64,000 bases of DNA from Corbicula japonica (GCA_038501625.1 JAZAYU010000202.1:682001-746000); one strand, 5' to 3'. Counted from the first letter of the stretch, positions 10,410 to 21,734 are shown. Numbers and translations: made by a program. The notes: generated by a model from the letters alone, not told the origin.

Positions 10410-12401
10410 GTAAATATTTATAAATGTATTGAACTTGACTATTGGAATTGTTTGTTCTACCGAAAAACACATGCATCAGGACAAGAAGAATAACAATGGT
10501 GAAATATATTTGCATATTCTTGAAAATTTGAATTTGTTTTACTTTTGATGCCTTTAGATTCTATCCTTGTGGGCTGTTTCATTAAAGAGATAGGGTCATT
10601 TTTAAATTTCCTAAAATCACACCAACAAACAATTCAGGTGAGGGTGAGTAAGGAAGAGAGGGGTTGGGGTAGGCAGGGATATACCCCATACACATACCAG
10701 TATTTTCAAATTTTATATTTTTAAATTTCTAACCCCTATCTACAAAACAACAGTTTTGCATTGGTGATAATTGGAGGCAAGGGTGGATCCCATTTTCAAA
10801 TGAATATTCATTTAGCTTTTTCAGTTTTAAACACAAACCAACAACTTAACTTCATTTCAACTTTCCTATGTTTACCATTTCTTAACCCTTTTCTCCACAT
10901 ATTGCACTGTAGTGTTCTTTTGGTCATATATAACCAAGGTAAATAAAAATCAATGCCAGCTGAATCGGATCTACTTTGTTCACCAATGCCATAAAGGCAT
11001 TAGCCCCCTCCCAAAATGTTTGCAAATTGGTTTTAGTCCCCTACTGCTTTAAGGGCGGATACAATACATTTGCCCTCTGTCAATCAGTCCCCATGTTAGC
11101 AAGTTTTCAAGATATCATTATGTAACTTAATATTGAGTATGTTAAGTTGATAAAAAGATAATGCAGAACATTTTATTTTTTCTCAAGATGTCACTAAACT
11201 TGGTATACATTTACACAGCAATATGAGAATTATGCAGAACCTTTTATTTTTCATAAAAAATCTACCATGTATAATCCAAGAAGTAATCAAGATCTTTTTA
11301 CAAAATTTATTATACATTTAAATTTTATTTTTGGAATTATTCATGACCTTTTTTTATCAAAATTAAGATGAATACTTGAAAATAGAAAAAAATTAATTCT
11401 GTAATAACTCAAAAAAGTACACAAGATCATCATTATGTAACTTGTTATTAAGCTGATGACAGGATTATGCAAAACATTTTCCACAAAAAATTTAAGGTTA
11501 AGTCAGTTACTTTGAATATCAGTTTCTGGCAGAAATTTTTGATATGGGTTTTCACTGTTCAGGGACTGAGAAAACTTGCAATACTCTGGTAGCCTGTTTT
11601 TTTTTTGTTTTTTTTTACAGTTTTCACATTCTAAAGCCCCCCCCCCCTACCAAAACATTCTTTTAAATATTAATAGTTACTATTTTGAGAATATGCTAAG
11701 TTATTCTACTGACTGTTGTTTGTGTTAGTGTTGCCGTCCTGTTTTTGTAGAAGTTCATGATGCAAATCGTGATATTTTAAAAAGTGCAATGGCTACAGCT
11801 TTCAAACTTGGAACATAAACCTGGTTTGTTTGTCAAGTACCAAACTTGTGATTTGCATTATATATAAAGGTATTTTATATAATAATTGAAAAAATAATCC
11901 TTAACTTAAATTAACAAACTGGCTATCTGAGTTATGAAAGAAGTGGGGGGGGGGGGGGGGGGGTAAGGTCATGATGCGCCTCCCCCCCCCCCCCATTCCC
12001 AAGATAAAACAAACTAATTATTTTTCATAGCTTGAACAAAAATAATGTTTGTGGTGTGTTGGGGATGTGTAGGAGAGAGGGGATCAAGGGTGAATTGGAT
12101 ACTCACCCCTTATAAAACAAACAAATGGTTAAAATGTCATTTTCTATGAATTAAAGGATATTTTGTATGCAATGAATGAAACAAAGTTATGTTAAAAATT
12201 CAATATCTAGGGATGAAACAAAAATTGTTATAAGAGTATAGTGCAGGAGTTTGGGTATCCAGTCTGTCCCCTACCAAAAACAACAATTTAAATTTCAAAC
12301 AAAATCTTTAAAAAAAACTACTGTTCAGATATTAGAGCATGCTGTCATTTTCAAATCTCTTTTCTTTTTATAAGTGAACTAAAAGCTGTTGTATTTTCCA
12401 G
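10410..12401. other. AT-rich putative intron with homopolymer tracts
   Basis: No exon is supported. Contains a C run near 11638-11647 and a G19/C13 pair at 11945-11994 (listed separately). Two loosely similar blocks with ATACCCC/ACTCACCCC and ACAAAACAAC occur near 10670 and 12090. Confidence 0.45.
11945..11994. repeat. Poly-G / poly-C inverted homopolymers
   Basis: Nineteen G (11945-11963) are followed 18 bases later by thirteen C (11982-11994). The pair could form a G:C hairpin and the G run a quadruplex. Such runs are unstable and often mis-sized in assemblies. Confidence 0.9.
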
Positions 12402-13158
12402 GTGGAAAGGTTTTCGAAGAACATGAAGATGGAAGAGCAGTTAACAAACTGTTCAGTCATGAAACCAGAGGATCAAGGATCTGTTTATAAAAGGCAGATT
12501 TGTGATACTTAACAACTTAAGTAATGTTGTGGTACACAAAAACAGTTGATTATAGAATTCTAACTATGACATTGGACATGCTTAGTGTTGAGAATTGGGC
12601 TGTACAAATTATTTAATTGGACAGCTTTTTGTGTGATGATTACAGACTTAATCACAATTTGTATATACTAAGTATCCAAAGATTATGAATAAAAATATAT
12701 TGGCTAAACAGAATACAGTATGTATTAACAGTGCTTGTTATTTATATATTAACAAAACTATCACAAAATAGGTTTAAACTTGAAAACAAATGTATAATAA
12801 ACATCAACTGTAATATTAAAACTACACTTTTCTCATATGTTCAGTTCAAGCAACTCTGTAAATCAAGAACACAAAGTAAGTTGATTGTTGTGGGAGATTT
12901 TTGTGGCAGTTCCTTGATTTTGTGACTTATCTTCTAATCACAAGTTCTGTTGAACTTGATTGGAGATTACTGAATATACTGTGAAGAGTGTGATGAAAGT
13001 GTGACAAATCATTTTAACTGATCTTTCATTAAATGACATGTGTACATTTTGATCGCTGTGTCAGTTTGTATCATTACTAGCTTGTCTAGATTGTATCATT
13101 AATGATATGCCAGTGTGTTAACCACCTGAACTTAATAAGGAATTCAAAAAAAAATTGT

Positions 13159-14049
13159 GTTACAATGGAAACAGGTATAAAAAGCAGTAATTTTTACTAC
13201 TTATTGTTTTTTCTTAAATAAACAATCAAATTTTATGGCCATTTACTTAAATATTTAAGAAAATTCTGTATAAACCACTATTTATAAAAGTCTTTTTTGT
13301 TGCTATGGCAACACATTTTCATGAACTACATCAAATGAAGCTATACTCATTGAAAATGTTTTTTTCTGTTGATTTTGACTTTACAATTTATTATTTATCA
13401 TGTTTTACTGAAGAATTAGTCCATTTTTTTTCATTATTTAAAAATCGTTGCCATGGAAACCGATTAGTAAAATTTATTTTCCTTTGTTTTTTTTAAGTTA
13501 GTAAGTTTTATATCATAATTGATAAAATTGACATCCTTTTATACACATGAAGTAAGTTTTTATTGTTAAATATTGGACGTTTAGAATACATAGAATGAAA
13601 AAGACAACTGCTTTTATTTGTTTTTACCCCAATTTTATTTATTTGTAGGTTTTTCAAATTTGAAAGCCCCAACAAGTTTTTCTTAAAGTTTGATAAGACA
13701 ACCATTATACTAAATGAATTATTGGGTAAACAATGTCAGAAATGCAGCAAACTAGTTTTACAGTCATTTTGTGATACCCCCTGTTGCCCGTTTTACTTGA
13801 AAAATGAAAAATCTGGACACGTGGTGTACTTAATCCATTGTAAAATTGAACTTTAACATTATTAGAATCACGTGTTGAATTTGTAAAATAATCTACTAAG
13901 TCAGTACATACATTTACCATGGTATTTTTTTGAGTGGTTATATACATTAAAATGTCCCGGAAGTCACAAAATTGACAATTTTGTGACAAAATTGTGAACA
14001 ATTTTCTGAAAATAACCCAAAAATAGGGAATGCCGGTTGCCATGACAAC
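13159..14049. promoter_or_regulatory. Cluster of RFX-type X-box motifs
   Basis: Palindromic X-boxes are GTTGCTATGGCAAC (13299-13312), GTTGCCATGGAAAC (13447-13460) and GTTGCCATGACAAC (14036-14049). A weaker form, GTTACAATGGAAAC, is at 13159-13172. X-boxes bind RFX factors, which control ciliary genes in animals. The first three sites are 140 and 148 bp apart, so they may be parts of a decayed ~145-bp tandem repeat rather than a designed promoter. No adjacent gene start is evident. Confidence 0.4.
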
Positions 14050-14972
14050 GGCAAAAGATTTTGACTAACCAACATTGTTTTTCATGTATGGGCATCAAAC
14101 TCAACATTTGCTGTTAATTTCTACAAAATCCAAGAGATTGAGTGCCGGACCCCTTCTTTAAAATTTTGGTTCTTACAGAGAATTGGTCTTAACTTCCACA
14201 GGCATATTTTTGCTACATATGTATACCAATTCGATTTTAAAGCTGCTTTTGGGGGGCATATGTCAATTTGTTTTATTCTTCTCCTTTTTTCTGTTATTTT
14301 TGATTGTATTGGAAATTAAGTTCCAGATTCACTATCCAAAAAGTTGTAGAATTCGCTATTAATGATATAATTTGTCTGTTGTTACCATGTAACCTTGACG
14401 TAATAAAGTTTTGTTGTTGTTGATTAGTGTAAAAAGTTCTACAAATTCCTTCTGTGAACATAATTCATATATATTCAAAAAATATTTATTATTATATTTC
14501 TAAATTGCTATAACCAAAAAAAAAAAGAAAAATGGAAATGAAAAAGTTTTCGATAATTATTATTAGTAATTTTGTTGCAGAGATCGGAACTGTGCTTTGA
14601 TATTGTTATTGTTTGGTTTTGGTTATTTTAGCGAATTATAATTTGTCTAATAACTCCTTTCGTGTCGTTGAAGAAATAAAGAATATTTAATGAGCTCATT
14701 AATAGACAAGTTTTTGTAATTTGTTTGCCACTTTCTTCTCCGACTTCATTTGAGCTCGGTATAAATAAAAGAGCGACTTTAATTATGATGCTAATTGACA
14801 CAACTTTTAATAGTTTTGTTTTTAATTTGTTTACATCGTTTTTCACACGTGCCATTCTCTAATATTCACGGTATGTCTATAGAGCCTTTGATGATTGTTT
14901 AAAAAAACGACCAAAGAGCGACCAAACTATTGCTTACACCAGTCTTAACATTTTTGTCATTGTTGATGAAAC

Positions 14973-15200
14973 ATGTCTTATAGCAAACGTGACTTTTTCC
15001 ATTGGGACGATGACATTAATCTGGACGATTTACTTGGGGAGTACACCAACAGTGAATGTGAGGATATTTCCGATGATAATATGGTCTCTAAACCTATATC
15101 TCAAAAACCACAATCACGGACTTAATACAAGTGCTCAGAGTGTGAGTTCATTTCAGAGCAGGGTCTACATTTCAACTTTTATGTAAACAAATCTCAGTAA
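14973..15200 (+). pseudogene. Small acidic ORF followed by a broken C2H2-like finger
   Basis: An ATG at 14973 opens a 50-codon frame starting MSYSKRDFFHWDDDINLDDL. It is strongly acidic and ends at a TAA (15123-15125). In the same frame the sequence continues 24 more codons as YKCSECEFISEQGLHF..., a C-x2-C zinc-finger start whose two His are not in place, up to a second TAA (15198-15200). The most economical reading is the first part of a zinc-finger-bearing transposon or host protein, interrupted by one nonsense mutation. It could also be a single exon whose splice sites I do not see. No family name is warranted. Confidence 0.35.
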
Positions 15201-16714
15201 GGTATAGATTTGCATCTTTCACTGGTTTTAAGAAACGTTTCAAACTTTTTAAAAACTTGAAAAAAACTGAAGACCTTTCCTAATAGTTTCACTCATGGTG
15301 AAGACACGCCATTTAATAGTGAAATTCGAAGTCAGTTTTAACCAAACTAACACAATAAGATTGCTTTTATTTATGTACTAACGCACGAGGCAACCAAAGA
15401 ACTTAATAAAAACCCTAACTTGATGCACCTATGTCGGTAATTGAGTGTGTGAATCTCGAGCAAAATTAACGAGTATTTTTGGGGGATGGCCGCAATTTCT
15501 CCAAAATTGCCTATATTCGCGAAAGTTTCTGTTAAAATTGTCAAGACCCAAGCTAATGTATCTATAAACTTCTACATTGGATGCACTGTCCCATCTGTTC
15601 TCCACTAAACAAATTTTCATTATCAATCGCTACTAATTACTGAAAGCTGTGACAAACAACCAATTGTCAACCCAAATCGGCCATTTTCGGAACAACAATT
15701 ATCAACAGACTTGGTAAATTTGTATATTACTGATTATACAAACATTGATTAACTTCAATCAATAAAAGAAATGAAATATCAGTACTTACATTGTGTATTT
15801 AATCCGATAATTGTACCCGATTATAATCTTAAAAGGTATCATTTAACGGACTGATTACACGTATTTTCAGTCGTTTTTCTCTAGTTGAAAATGGCGGCGG
15901 AAATTGATCCGATCACGTGATCTACGACGACATCATATTTTCACCAATCGGCGAGTGAGATAACCCTACAATTAATAGACCCTGGTCTATTCTGGTCAAA
16001 AATAGAAATAAAGGGGTTCATAACAACACTTGTGGGTAAAAATAGATAACAGTGGGTAAAAAAACCCAGTTAATTTCATTAATGCCAAGAGAGTTTTGAA
16101 AACACCTTAAATGCAAGTTTTTTTTAAACTGATAATTTAACCGTTAAATTGTAATAAATATTTTTTTCAAACAGAAAATTACCTTTATACACCTCAGAAA
16201 CAGTCATGCCTTTATACACCATAGAAAAGGTCTGACCGTCATTCTCATTGAATCGAAAAAGGCCAAAATTTTTAGAGTATTTAGAGGAATGTTTGATCCA
16301 TCTAGCAAGCCTCCTGGCATAACCTTTAAAGACCTGTAATTTCAGATCAAAGTTAAAACCTTGTAAATCTTCTCAGGGAGTTTTTTCTTCTTTAGTAGAG
16401 ACAGTCTACAGGCACCTTTCCCTCAGAAAATTTCAAATCTTGCAGTTTTCGGCAAAAATTAACATAACATTACATGCGTTTTATCCCCCGTATAGAAGAA
16501 ATAATGTTATTTTCCCCAAAAATACAGGGCATGGGCCCCATCCCTTGGCATTGAAAAACGCCTGCTTCTAAAAAACCTATAAAATGGCCAAAAAGCCTGT
16601 AGTTTTCACTCAGAATCTATAGACCCTTGCCTTGCCACTGTAATGGTTGTACTACTGTATTTCTCCCCTTCCCTTCTTTTTGAGTTTTTCAGAATTCTGT
16701 TGTGTTCACCAGTG
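15201..16714. other. Non-coding, no gene seen
   Basis: Contains an AAAATGGCGGC box at 15888-15898 followed by a CACGTG E-box (about 15914), a combination typical of promoters, but no exon was found beside it. The minus-strand open frame 15429-15626 has no recognisable domain. Confidence 0.4.
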
Positions 16715-16855
16715 CCAAAGATCATAAAACTTATTTTTGAGATCAGTCTCAAATCTCAAGCATCTGATTGGCTGAAATGGCAACCAATCGCCATTTCAGC
16801 CAATCAGATCCTTGAGATTTGAGACTGATCTCAAAAATTAGTTTTATGATCTTGG
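16715..16855. mobile_element. Foldback MITE, family A copy 1
   Basis: A nearly perfect ~140-bp palindrome. GATCATAAAAC and TTTTTGAGATCAGTCTCAAA on the left are mirrored by TTTGAGACTGATCTCAAAAA and GTTTTATGATC on the right, with CAATCAGAT/ATCTGATTG and GCCATTTCAGCC near the centre. No coding capacity. A second copy is at 19421. Confidence 0.85.
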
Positions 16856-17460
16856 GCACCGACCACATACATGTAGATGTTGGCAGTAGTGTTTCATACC
16901 ATTGGTGTTCCATGTATTCAGCATTTATAATGTAACTCAGCATTTGTCATAATGCCCAATAATTTATTGCATTGAGTAGTGCTTGCTTTATGTATGTCTG
17001 AATTTTTGTGGTGGTTGTAACAATATGCTGAGTTGTTAAATATTTGTTGTTTATTTAAATATTTTACAGTAAAAGGCCTTTTTCCATAGACTGGAGCCTT
17101 TATAAAACCCTTGTTTTTGCCCCCACAAAGTGTGAGGCATATAGAGTTGCACTCGTAATGCCCCCTCGGTGGGTGTCATAGAGAATTGAAATTGTCCCCC
17201 AGTCTTGTGGCATCAACTCCTCATTAAGATCGAGGAGGAAGTGAAGATGATAGTTAAGAAAATGATTTTCCTGCGACCATTTTAACCACAGTTATGGCCC
17301 TTTTAATGTTGTAGCATTTGTGGCATCAGTGTTCCCACGATACAGTCTAGTTTTTTCAGGCTTGCTGAGAGGTCTGATCTAGGTATAACTCAAAACACTT
17401 TAAAATCGATATTTTTCTACCATAAAAATGCATTTATTACTTTTTTAACACCTCTCATAA
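16856..17460. other. Remnant of a GTCC-type satellite element
   Basis: TTGCCCCCACAAAGTGTGAG and GGCATATAGAGTTGCACTCG near 17120 resemble the start of the 61475 element. The rest is undistinguished. No gene is seen. Confidence 0.4.
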
Positions 17461-19107
17461 CAGGGGCGTAGGCAAGTTTTGGATATTGGGGCGGCGGAAA
17501 TTTCGTAGCATAATTTAACTAGTGAACGTGTGGTTATAATGTTTGTTTATGACTCAACAATCTTATAACAATGAAATACAAAGGAAATTTATATATTATA
17601 TATATATATTTATTCCAATATATCTAATTTTCAACGTATTTTAATAAATAACATCATACATTATTACTATATGTTGGTTATAACAGATCGTAGCCGACAT
17701 CATGTTTAAATCTCGTCACAGTATCCAAAGTGTTTCTTAGAAGTTTGCAGTTGAGCACACAATCACCGACAGCCAGGTTAAGGGCATGTCCATAACAATG
17801 AGTGAACACAGTACGTTCTTCTTTGGCTGCAATGTTGGTGGCTACACCTCTTTTGACACCGGTCATGTTGCTGGCTCCATCATAACACTGGCCACGGCAG
17901 TTAGACAGAGCAAAGTTCATGCGTAGAAGCGTGTCTTCAATGACGTTCGTTATGGTTTGTGCATCAATGGATTGCACTTGATGGAAACCGACGAAGTCCT
18001 TATCAACATGACGGAACACGATAACAAACTGTTCCCTGTTGGACTGGTCGGTTGTCTCGTCTACCATTATCGTGTAGAAGGAATTTTGTTTAATGTCACT
18101 GGCAACGGAGCGGAGAATTCGGAGCGCCATAATCGTTCTTATCTCAGGAGAGGTGAACTTGTTTTTTTTCTGCAACAAGGTCAGGATGGAGTTGTCTGTT
18201 TCACCATGGTGTTGGAGTAGCTGTATGAATTTAATATCGTCCTCATTGTGACCACGTAGTGCTAAACCCTGCCGAGCAAGGAACCGGATACTTCGAAGAA
18301 TTCGAACAAGCTACCTGCGGTTGTTTTGCTTCTCTTTGGCATGACCGCTCGACAACGTCTAAGTTCCAATGTCTTTGGTGGTTGCAGGAAACGTCACGTG
18401 CCTCTCTAAGGCCTCCTTGTGGCAGTCGCTACGCTGGTGCCTCTTAAATTTGGTAGTGGCATCTTTCCAATTGGTGAAGCCTGTGCTGATGAAACTGGAT
18501 TCAGCTTTGGTATTCGCGATCTTACCCTCCTGCATGGCCGTCTTACACAGGAAACAGAGAGCCAGATCCTGTGTCTCATCGTAATGAAGCCATGGGAAGT
18601 CATCAAACCGACTAGGTTTAAATGATCGCAACTCGGGTTTTGACACGCCAAAAGAGCGCTTAGGAAAAGCAAAATTCTTAGGTTGATTAGGAACATCCAT
18701 ATGTGATAACATCTAGTTATGATATAAACATGATTTTTCAATACAAAGTTTTTGTCTTTATATGATATAGAAAGTACTTGTTAGGATTAGACACCAAAAC
18801 TGAGGTATCATGTTCTAATTATCCGTTTAATTGACATCAAACTTAACAAACAAAATCATTACCAGGTATTGATAATACCATGGCCATTTAAGTGCTATCA
18901 AAACACAATAACCATAAAGTGCAATTAACACCATGCGGTCATCTGCAGTCGTTAATCCCTTGCTGCGCGCTGCTAATTGACCTGTCCAGTGTAGCCGAAA
19001 AAGGCGACATAAAGCTATTGGGGCGGCGAAGCTGAACTATAACGGCGGCTGGTCAAAATATTGGGGCGGCGGCCGCCGCCCCTGCCGCCCCGTTGCCTAC
19101 GCGCATG
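17461..19107 (-). mobile_element. hAT-type DNA transposon, internally decayed
   Basis: Left end CAGGGGCGTAGGCAAG and right end GTTGCCTACGCGCATG form terminal inverted repeats (GCGTAGGCAA shared), with GGGGCGGCGG motifs just inside both ends. CATAA flanks both sides (17456-17460 and 19108-19112), part of a possible eroded target duplication; hAT elements normally make 8 bp. It encloses a minus-strand transposase fragment. At 1.65 kb it is far shorter than an autonomous element of this type, which I expect to exceed 3 kb, so the C-terminal half of the transposase has been deleted. Confidence 0.8.
17678..18712 (-). pseudogene. hAT-like transposase (TTF zinc finger + DUF4371), truncated
   Basis: One minus-strand frame runs from the ATG at 18712 to the stop at 17678, broken by two in-frame TAG codons at 18361-18359 and 18313-18311. 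The N-terminal part has a TTF-type zinc finger: DFPWLHYDETQDLALCFLC, then KRHQRSDCHKEA. After the two stops the frame resumes with LARQGLALRGHNED, then DUF4371-type sequence: YTIMVDETTDQSNREQF (first catalytic Asp of the RNase-H-like fold), CRGQCYDGASNM (second Asp) and HCYGHALNLAVGD. It ends abruptly at VGYDLL-stop. The third acidic residue, the insertion domain and the C-terminal dimerisation region are missing. The protein resembles ZMYM1-like/hAT transposase relatives. The copy is dead by truncation as well as by nonsense mutation. Confidence 0.9.
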
Positions 19108-19420
19108 CATAATAGCAGGAAGACTAAGCCCATGGTATTGCTGTAGTGCTGTTTATATTCACCAAGATGAGGCCCCATTGACCTGTACTGACTCCGCATT
19201 TTGACATCTTTCTAAGTTACCAGTGGCAGTCTGACATATGTGTTGGGGCCTCAGCTAGATAATCATGATACATACAATGTGTAACAGAAAGAGTTAAGTC
19301 CCGAAAGACTGTAATGTATTCCTACTTTTGAAAAAAAAAGTTCCTACTTTTCTCCTACATTTTTGTCAAAATGGTTCCTATTTTTCCCTACTTTTTGAAC
19401 AAAGATCATTTGACAGCCTG
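19108..19420. other. Non-coding flank between transposon copies
   Basis: Repeated CCTACTTTT / TTCCTATTTTTCCCTACTTT phrases near 19320-19395; otherwise nothing is seen. Confidence 0.4.
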
Positions 19421-19549
19421 CAAAACTAACACCAGAGACCAGTCTAAAATCTCAAGCAATTGATTGGCTGAAATGGCAGCCAATCACTGTTTCAGCCAAT
19501 CAGATGCTTGAGTTTTGAGACTGGTCTCCAGATTCAGTTTTATGATCTT
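19421..19549. mobile_element. Foldback MITE, family A copy 2
   Basis: GAGACCAGTCTAAAATCTCA and TGATTGGCTGAAATGGC on the left are mirrored by TTTCAGCCAATCAGAT and TGAGACTGGTCTC on the right. The centre and GTTTTATGATCTTGG end match the copy at 16715. The two copies bracket the hAT element. Confidence 0.8.
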
Positions 19550-19970
19550 GGCCCTGGGTTCAAATGACAAAAGCCAATGTTTTATCCCAGTACGATCAAG
19601 CTTTCAAGATAACCGTTATCAGACATTTAGCCATTTGTAAGAAACCTCTTGCATTTTACATTTATTTACATTTTATTCTTACCGAACAAACACTATTGTT
19701 TTTATAATCATTTCTTGGTAAAACTGGAAGAAAACCTGGTAAGTAAAGAAGAGGCGATAACTTTAAGATAACAATAACCAACATTTCCTTATTATACCAT
19801 TCTGTCCCCAGCATTGCTATTGAGATAAATGTTCCCATGCAATCTTAAATTATCTTGAAACTGCAGCTACAGCTTTCATGTTGATTGTCATGAGTTGGTA
19901 GCTAACTTTAAAATGAATACAAGCAGCTTAACAAAACTTAATTTTATTTTCAAATTTTAAATGTTTACAG

Positions 19971-20109
19971 CCTTTAGTGGAAATGACTGTGAAACAATTT
20001 TAAAGGTTCCATGTACAAGCGCACCTTGCAATTCCAACTCAAAATGTATGGATAAAATCAACGACTTTCAATGTGTCTGTCCATCTGCTGGAGGATATAC
20101 AGGAAGATT
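19971..20109 (+). CDS. EGF/PAN-domain protein, exon a (EGF-like repeat)
   Basis: Acceptor TTTTAAATGTTTACAG precedes the exon; the donor is ATT|GTAAGT. It enters with two bases of a split codon and leaves with two. The translation starts FSGNDCETILKVPC, then C-x4-C-x5-C-x8-C-x-C spacing (CTSAPCNSNSKC, FQCVC), ending GGYTGR plus a split Leu. This is an EGF-like domain missing only its sixth Cys, which is the first full codon of the next exon. The N-terminal SGNDCET probably closes a preceding EGF domain, so at least one upstream exon exists, but I cannot find it in this window. EGF arrays of this kind are extracellular and disulfide-bonded, mediating protein contacts. No start codon or signal peptide is present, confirming an internal exon. 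Confidence 0.88.
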
Positions 20110-20140
20110 GTAAGTATGCATTTATATTTTACAGTGTACT

Positions 20141-20783
20141 ATAATGAGGTTATTGACGGTTCTGTCGATGTTTATTCTGACCCGGAAAGGTAGTTGTTAA
20201 TAATATTATAAGGTAATTCTTATGTAATGATGACATAAAGATAAGAATAACAACTTTAATATCATTGATTACCACTCTATCTATAAGTGTTCTCTTGTAC
20301 AACCTTCACACCATGAGCGCAACCGCTACCGTAAAAATTTTGCCAGTATTTTCCTTAAAACAGAATACAAATTTAAACCAGTCACAGGGAATAAACAACG
20401 GAACGAATACTTTGTTCCCACAGTTGTACAGGACGGAAAAACAACTAAATACTGCAGGAAATTCGAAAAAAAGCTTCACCTCATATTGAATTTCGCTCAT
20501 GTCAGAGGTGGAATGATCGTCATAACTCAGCAACGTAAGGTTATATTGGTCTTATATTATATCAGCATGTAGATAAATCCAATACGCATCAAATCATGTT
20601 CCCCGTTTTTTTTTTCAAGAATTGTTCTATATTTTAATAAAAATGAATCAAAGCTGACCACCTACCTTTCCGGGTCAAAATAAACTTTGACAGAACTGTC
20701 GCCGGACGTTTGCAGAACAATTTTCTTACTTCATCCAGTAGTGATGGTTGTGCATTATTGCCTCTGTGATAATGAGGTTATTG
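20141..20783. mobile_element. MITE-like element in intron 1, ~43-bp inverted ends
   Basis: The left end (20151-20193; ACGGTTCTGTCGATG, then CCCGGAAAGGTAG) is mirrored at 20662-20702 (CTACCTTTCCGGG, then TTTGACAGAACTGTCG). The whole is flanked by direct repeats ATAATGAGGTTATTG at 20141-20155 and 20769-20783. Internal open frames have no transposase features. A non-autonomous DNA element is the likely reading, but 15 bp is long for a target duplication and the inverted ends do not reach the second direct repeat. Confidence 0.6.
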
Positions 20784-21603
20784 GCATATATATTGTGTTT
20801 ATATTTAACTTGTCATCCATGCAATAAAGATGTATGTATAGAGAAAAGGGTGAATATGTCAACTTCACACTCAACATACATTTTCACCACCATAATCTTC
20901 TTCAATAGTTTCAAGACATACAGGGGTTTTATGGTTATGCCAGTTGTTCACTTGGAGTTTGCATTTAAATTTTATTTTTTGGCCTTTGACTTTTGGTCAG
21001 TGATTGTTATGAAACTAAAAGTCAAATTCGCAATCTGTCCATCCCTAAACCTGGATCTTAGGATAACTCATGATGTACATTACTCGAGATCTTTTGGCAC
21101 AATTGGTGTACATGGCAATGAGAGAATATTGCACTGGCATTTATTTTTCACCAGAGATCTGAGGTCAATAGACTGTTACTAACAATCGAAAAACACTTGA
21201 TCTTTTTTGGGACATTCAAATGATTGACCTAGGCATGTTTAATCAGTTCACAATATTTGATCATTCTTAAACAGACAATTTATTCTAACAGTTGGAATGT
21301 GTTTATCAAACTGTTTACTACTGTACACTATGAAGTAGATAGACTTGTATAGTCATTTTCTGGCTGATTGAAATACAGATTTTAAAGCTTCCCATTCAAA
21401 TATTGACAAAACAGCGCTATTCTCCATTCCTATTCAATGTGTTTGATGGTAATAAACACCATCCAATCACACAAAATACGATGTTGTGTTTAATGAAATT
21501 AATAATTACAAGATGTTTTAATGTACTAATATTTTAAACCAGTGGTTTCAGTATTATGTTGTCCGCTTTTATGATAATAATGACAATATTAATTTTGTAA
21601 CAG
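20784..21603. other. Intron 1 remainder
   Basis: Non-coding. The open frame 20748-21182 has no recognisable domain and no splice support; nothing else is seen. Confidence 0.5.
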
Positions 21604-21734
21604 ATGTGATTTGACATTTGAACCCTGCAAAGAAAACCCCTGTGTCAATGGAACCTGCAAAGCTTATGGTTCAGTAAGATATGAATGTACCTGTGACCCA
21701 GGCTATGAAGGACTAAACTGTAGCCAGGAAATAG
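21604..21734 (+). CDS. EGF/PAN-domain protein, exon b (EGF-like repeat)
   Basis: Acceptor TTTTGTAACAG, donor ATAG|GTAAGT. The one-base entry completes the split Leu from the previous exon, and the first full codon is the sixth Cys of that EGF domain. The exon then encodes DLTFEP and a complete EGF repeat: CKENPCVNGTC, YECTC, DPGYEGLNC, then SQEI. Spacing is C-x4-C-x4-C-x9-C-x-C-x8-C, with the usual aromatic and Gly residues in the last loop. NGT is an N-glycosylation site. It leaves with one base (phase 1), matching the next exon. The one-residue-off split of each EGF between exons a and b supports real splicing. Confidence 0.92.

Larger units (their letters stand above)
7800..12710 (+). ncRNA. 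Candidate three-exon transcript, probably non-coding
   Basis: Three exon-like blocks have good splice signals. Exon 1 starts near 7800 and ends 8117 (GAGAG|GTAAGT). Exon 2 is 10354-10409, after a TTTTTTCCTTCTGCAG acceptor and before AAG|GTAAAT. Exon 3 runs from 12402, after GTATTTTCCAG, to about 12710 with AATAAA at 12688-12693. Joined in any frame they give no open frame longer than about 40 codons, so a long non-coding RNA is the best reading. A 29-codon frame (7839-7928) opens at AAAATGG in exon 1. The start site is inferred from an AAAATGGCGGC motif (7836-7846), which often sits just after promoters. All of this rests on signals alone; the blocks could be unrelated. Confidence 0.35.

Noticed and set aside
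15429..15626. Minus-strand 65-codon open frame near a CACGTG box
   Set aside because: No recognisable domain and no convincing splice partners; kept only as part of a non-coding stretch.
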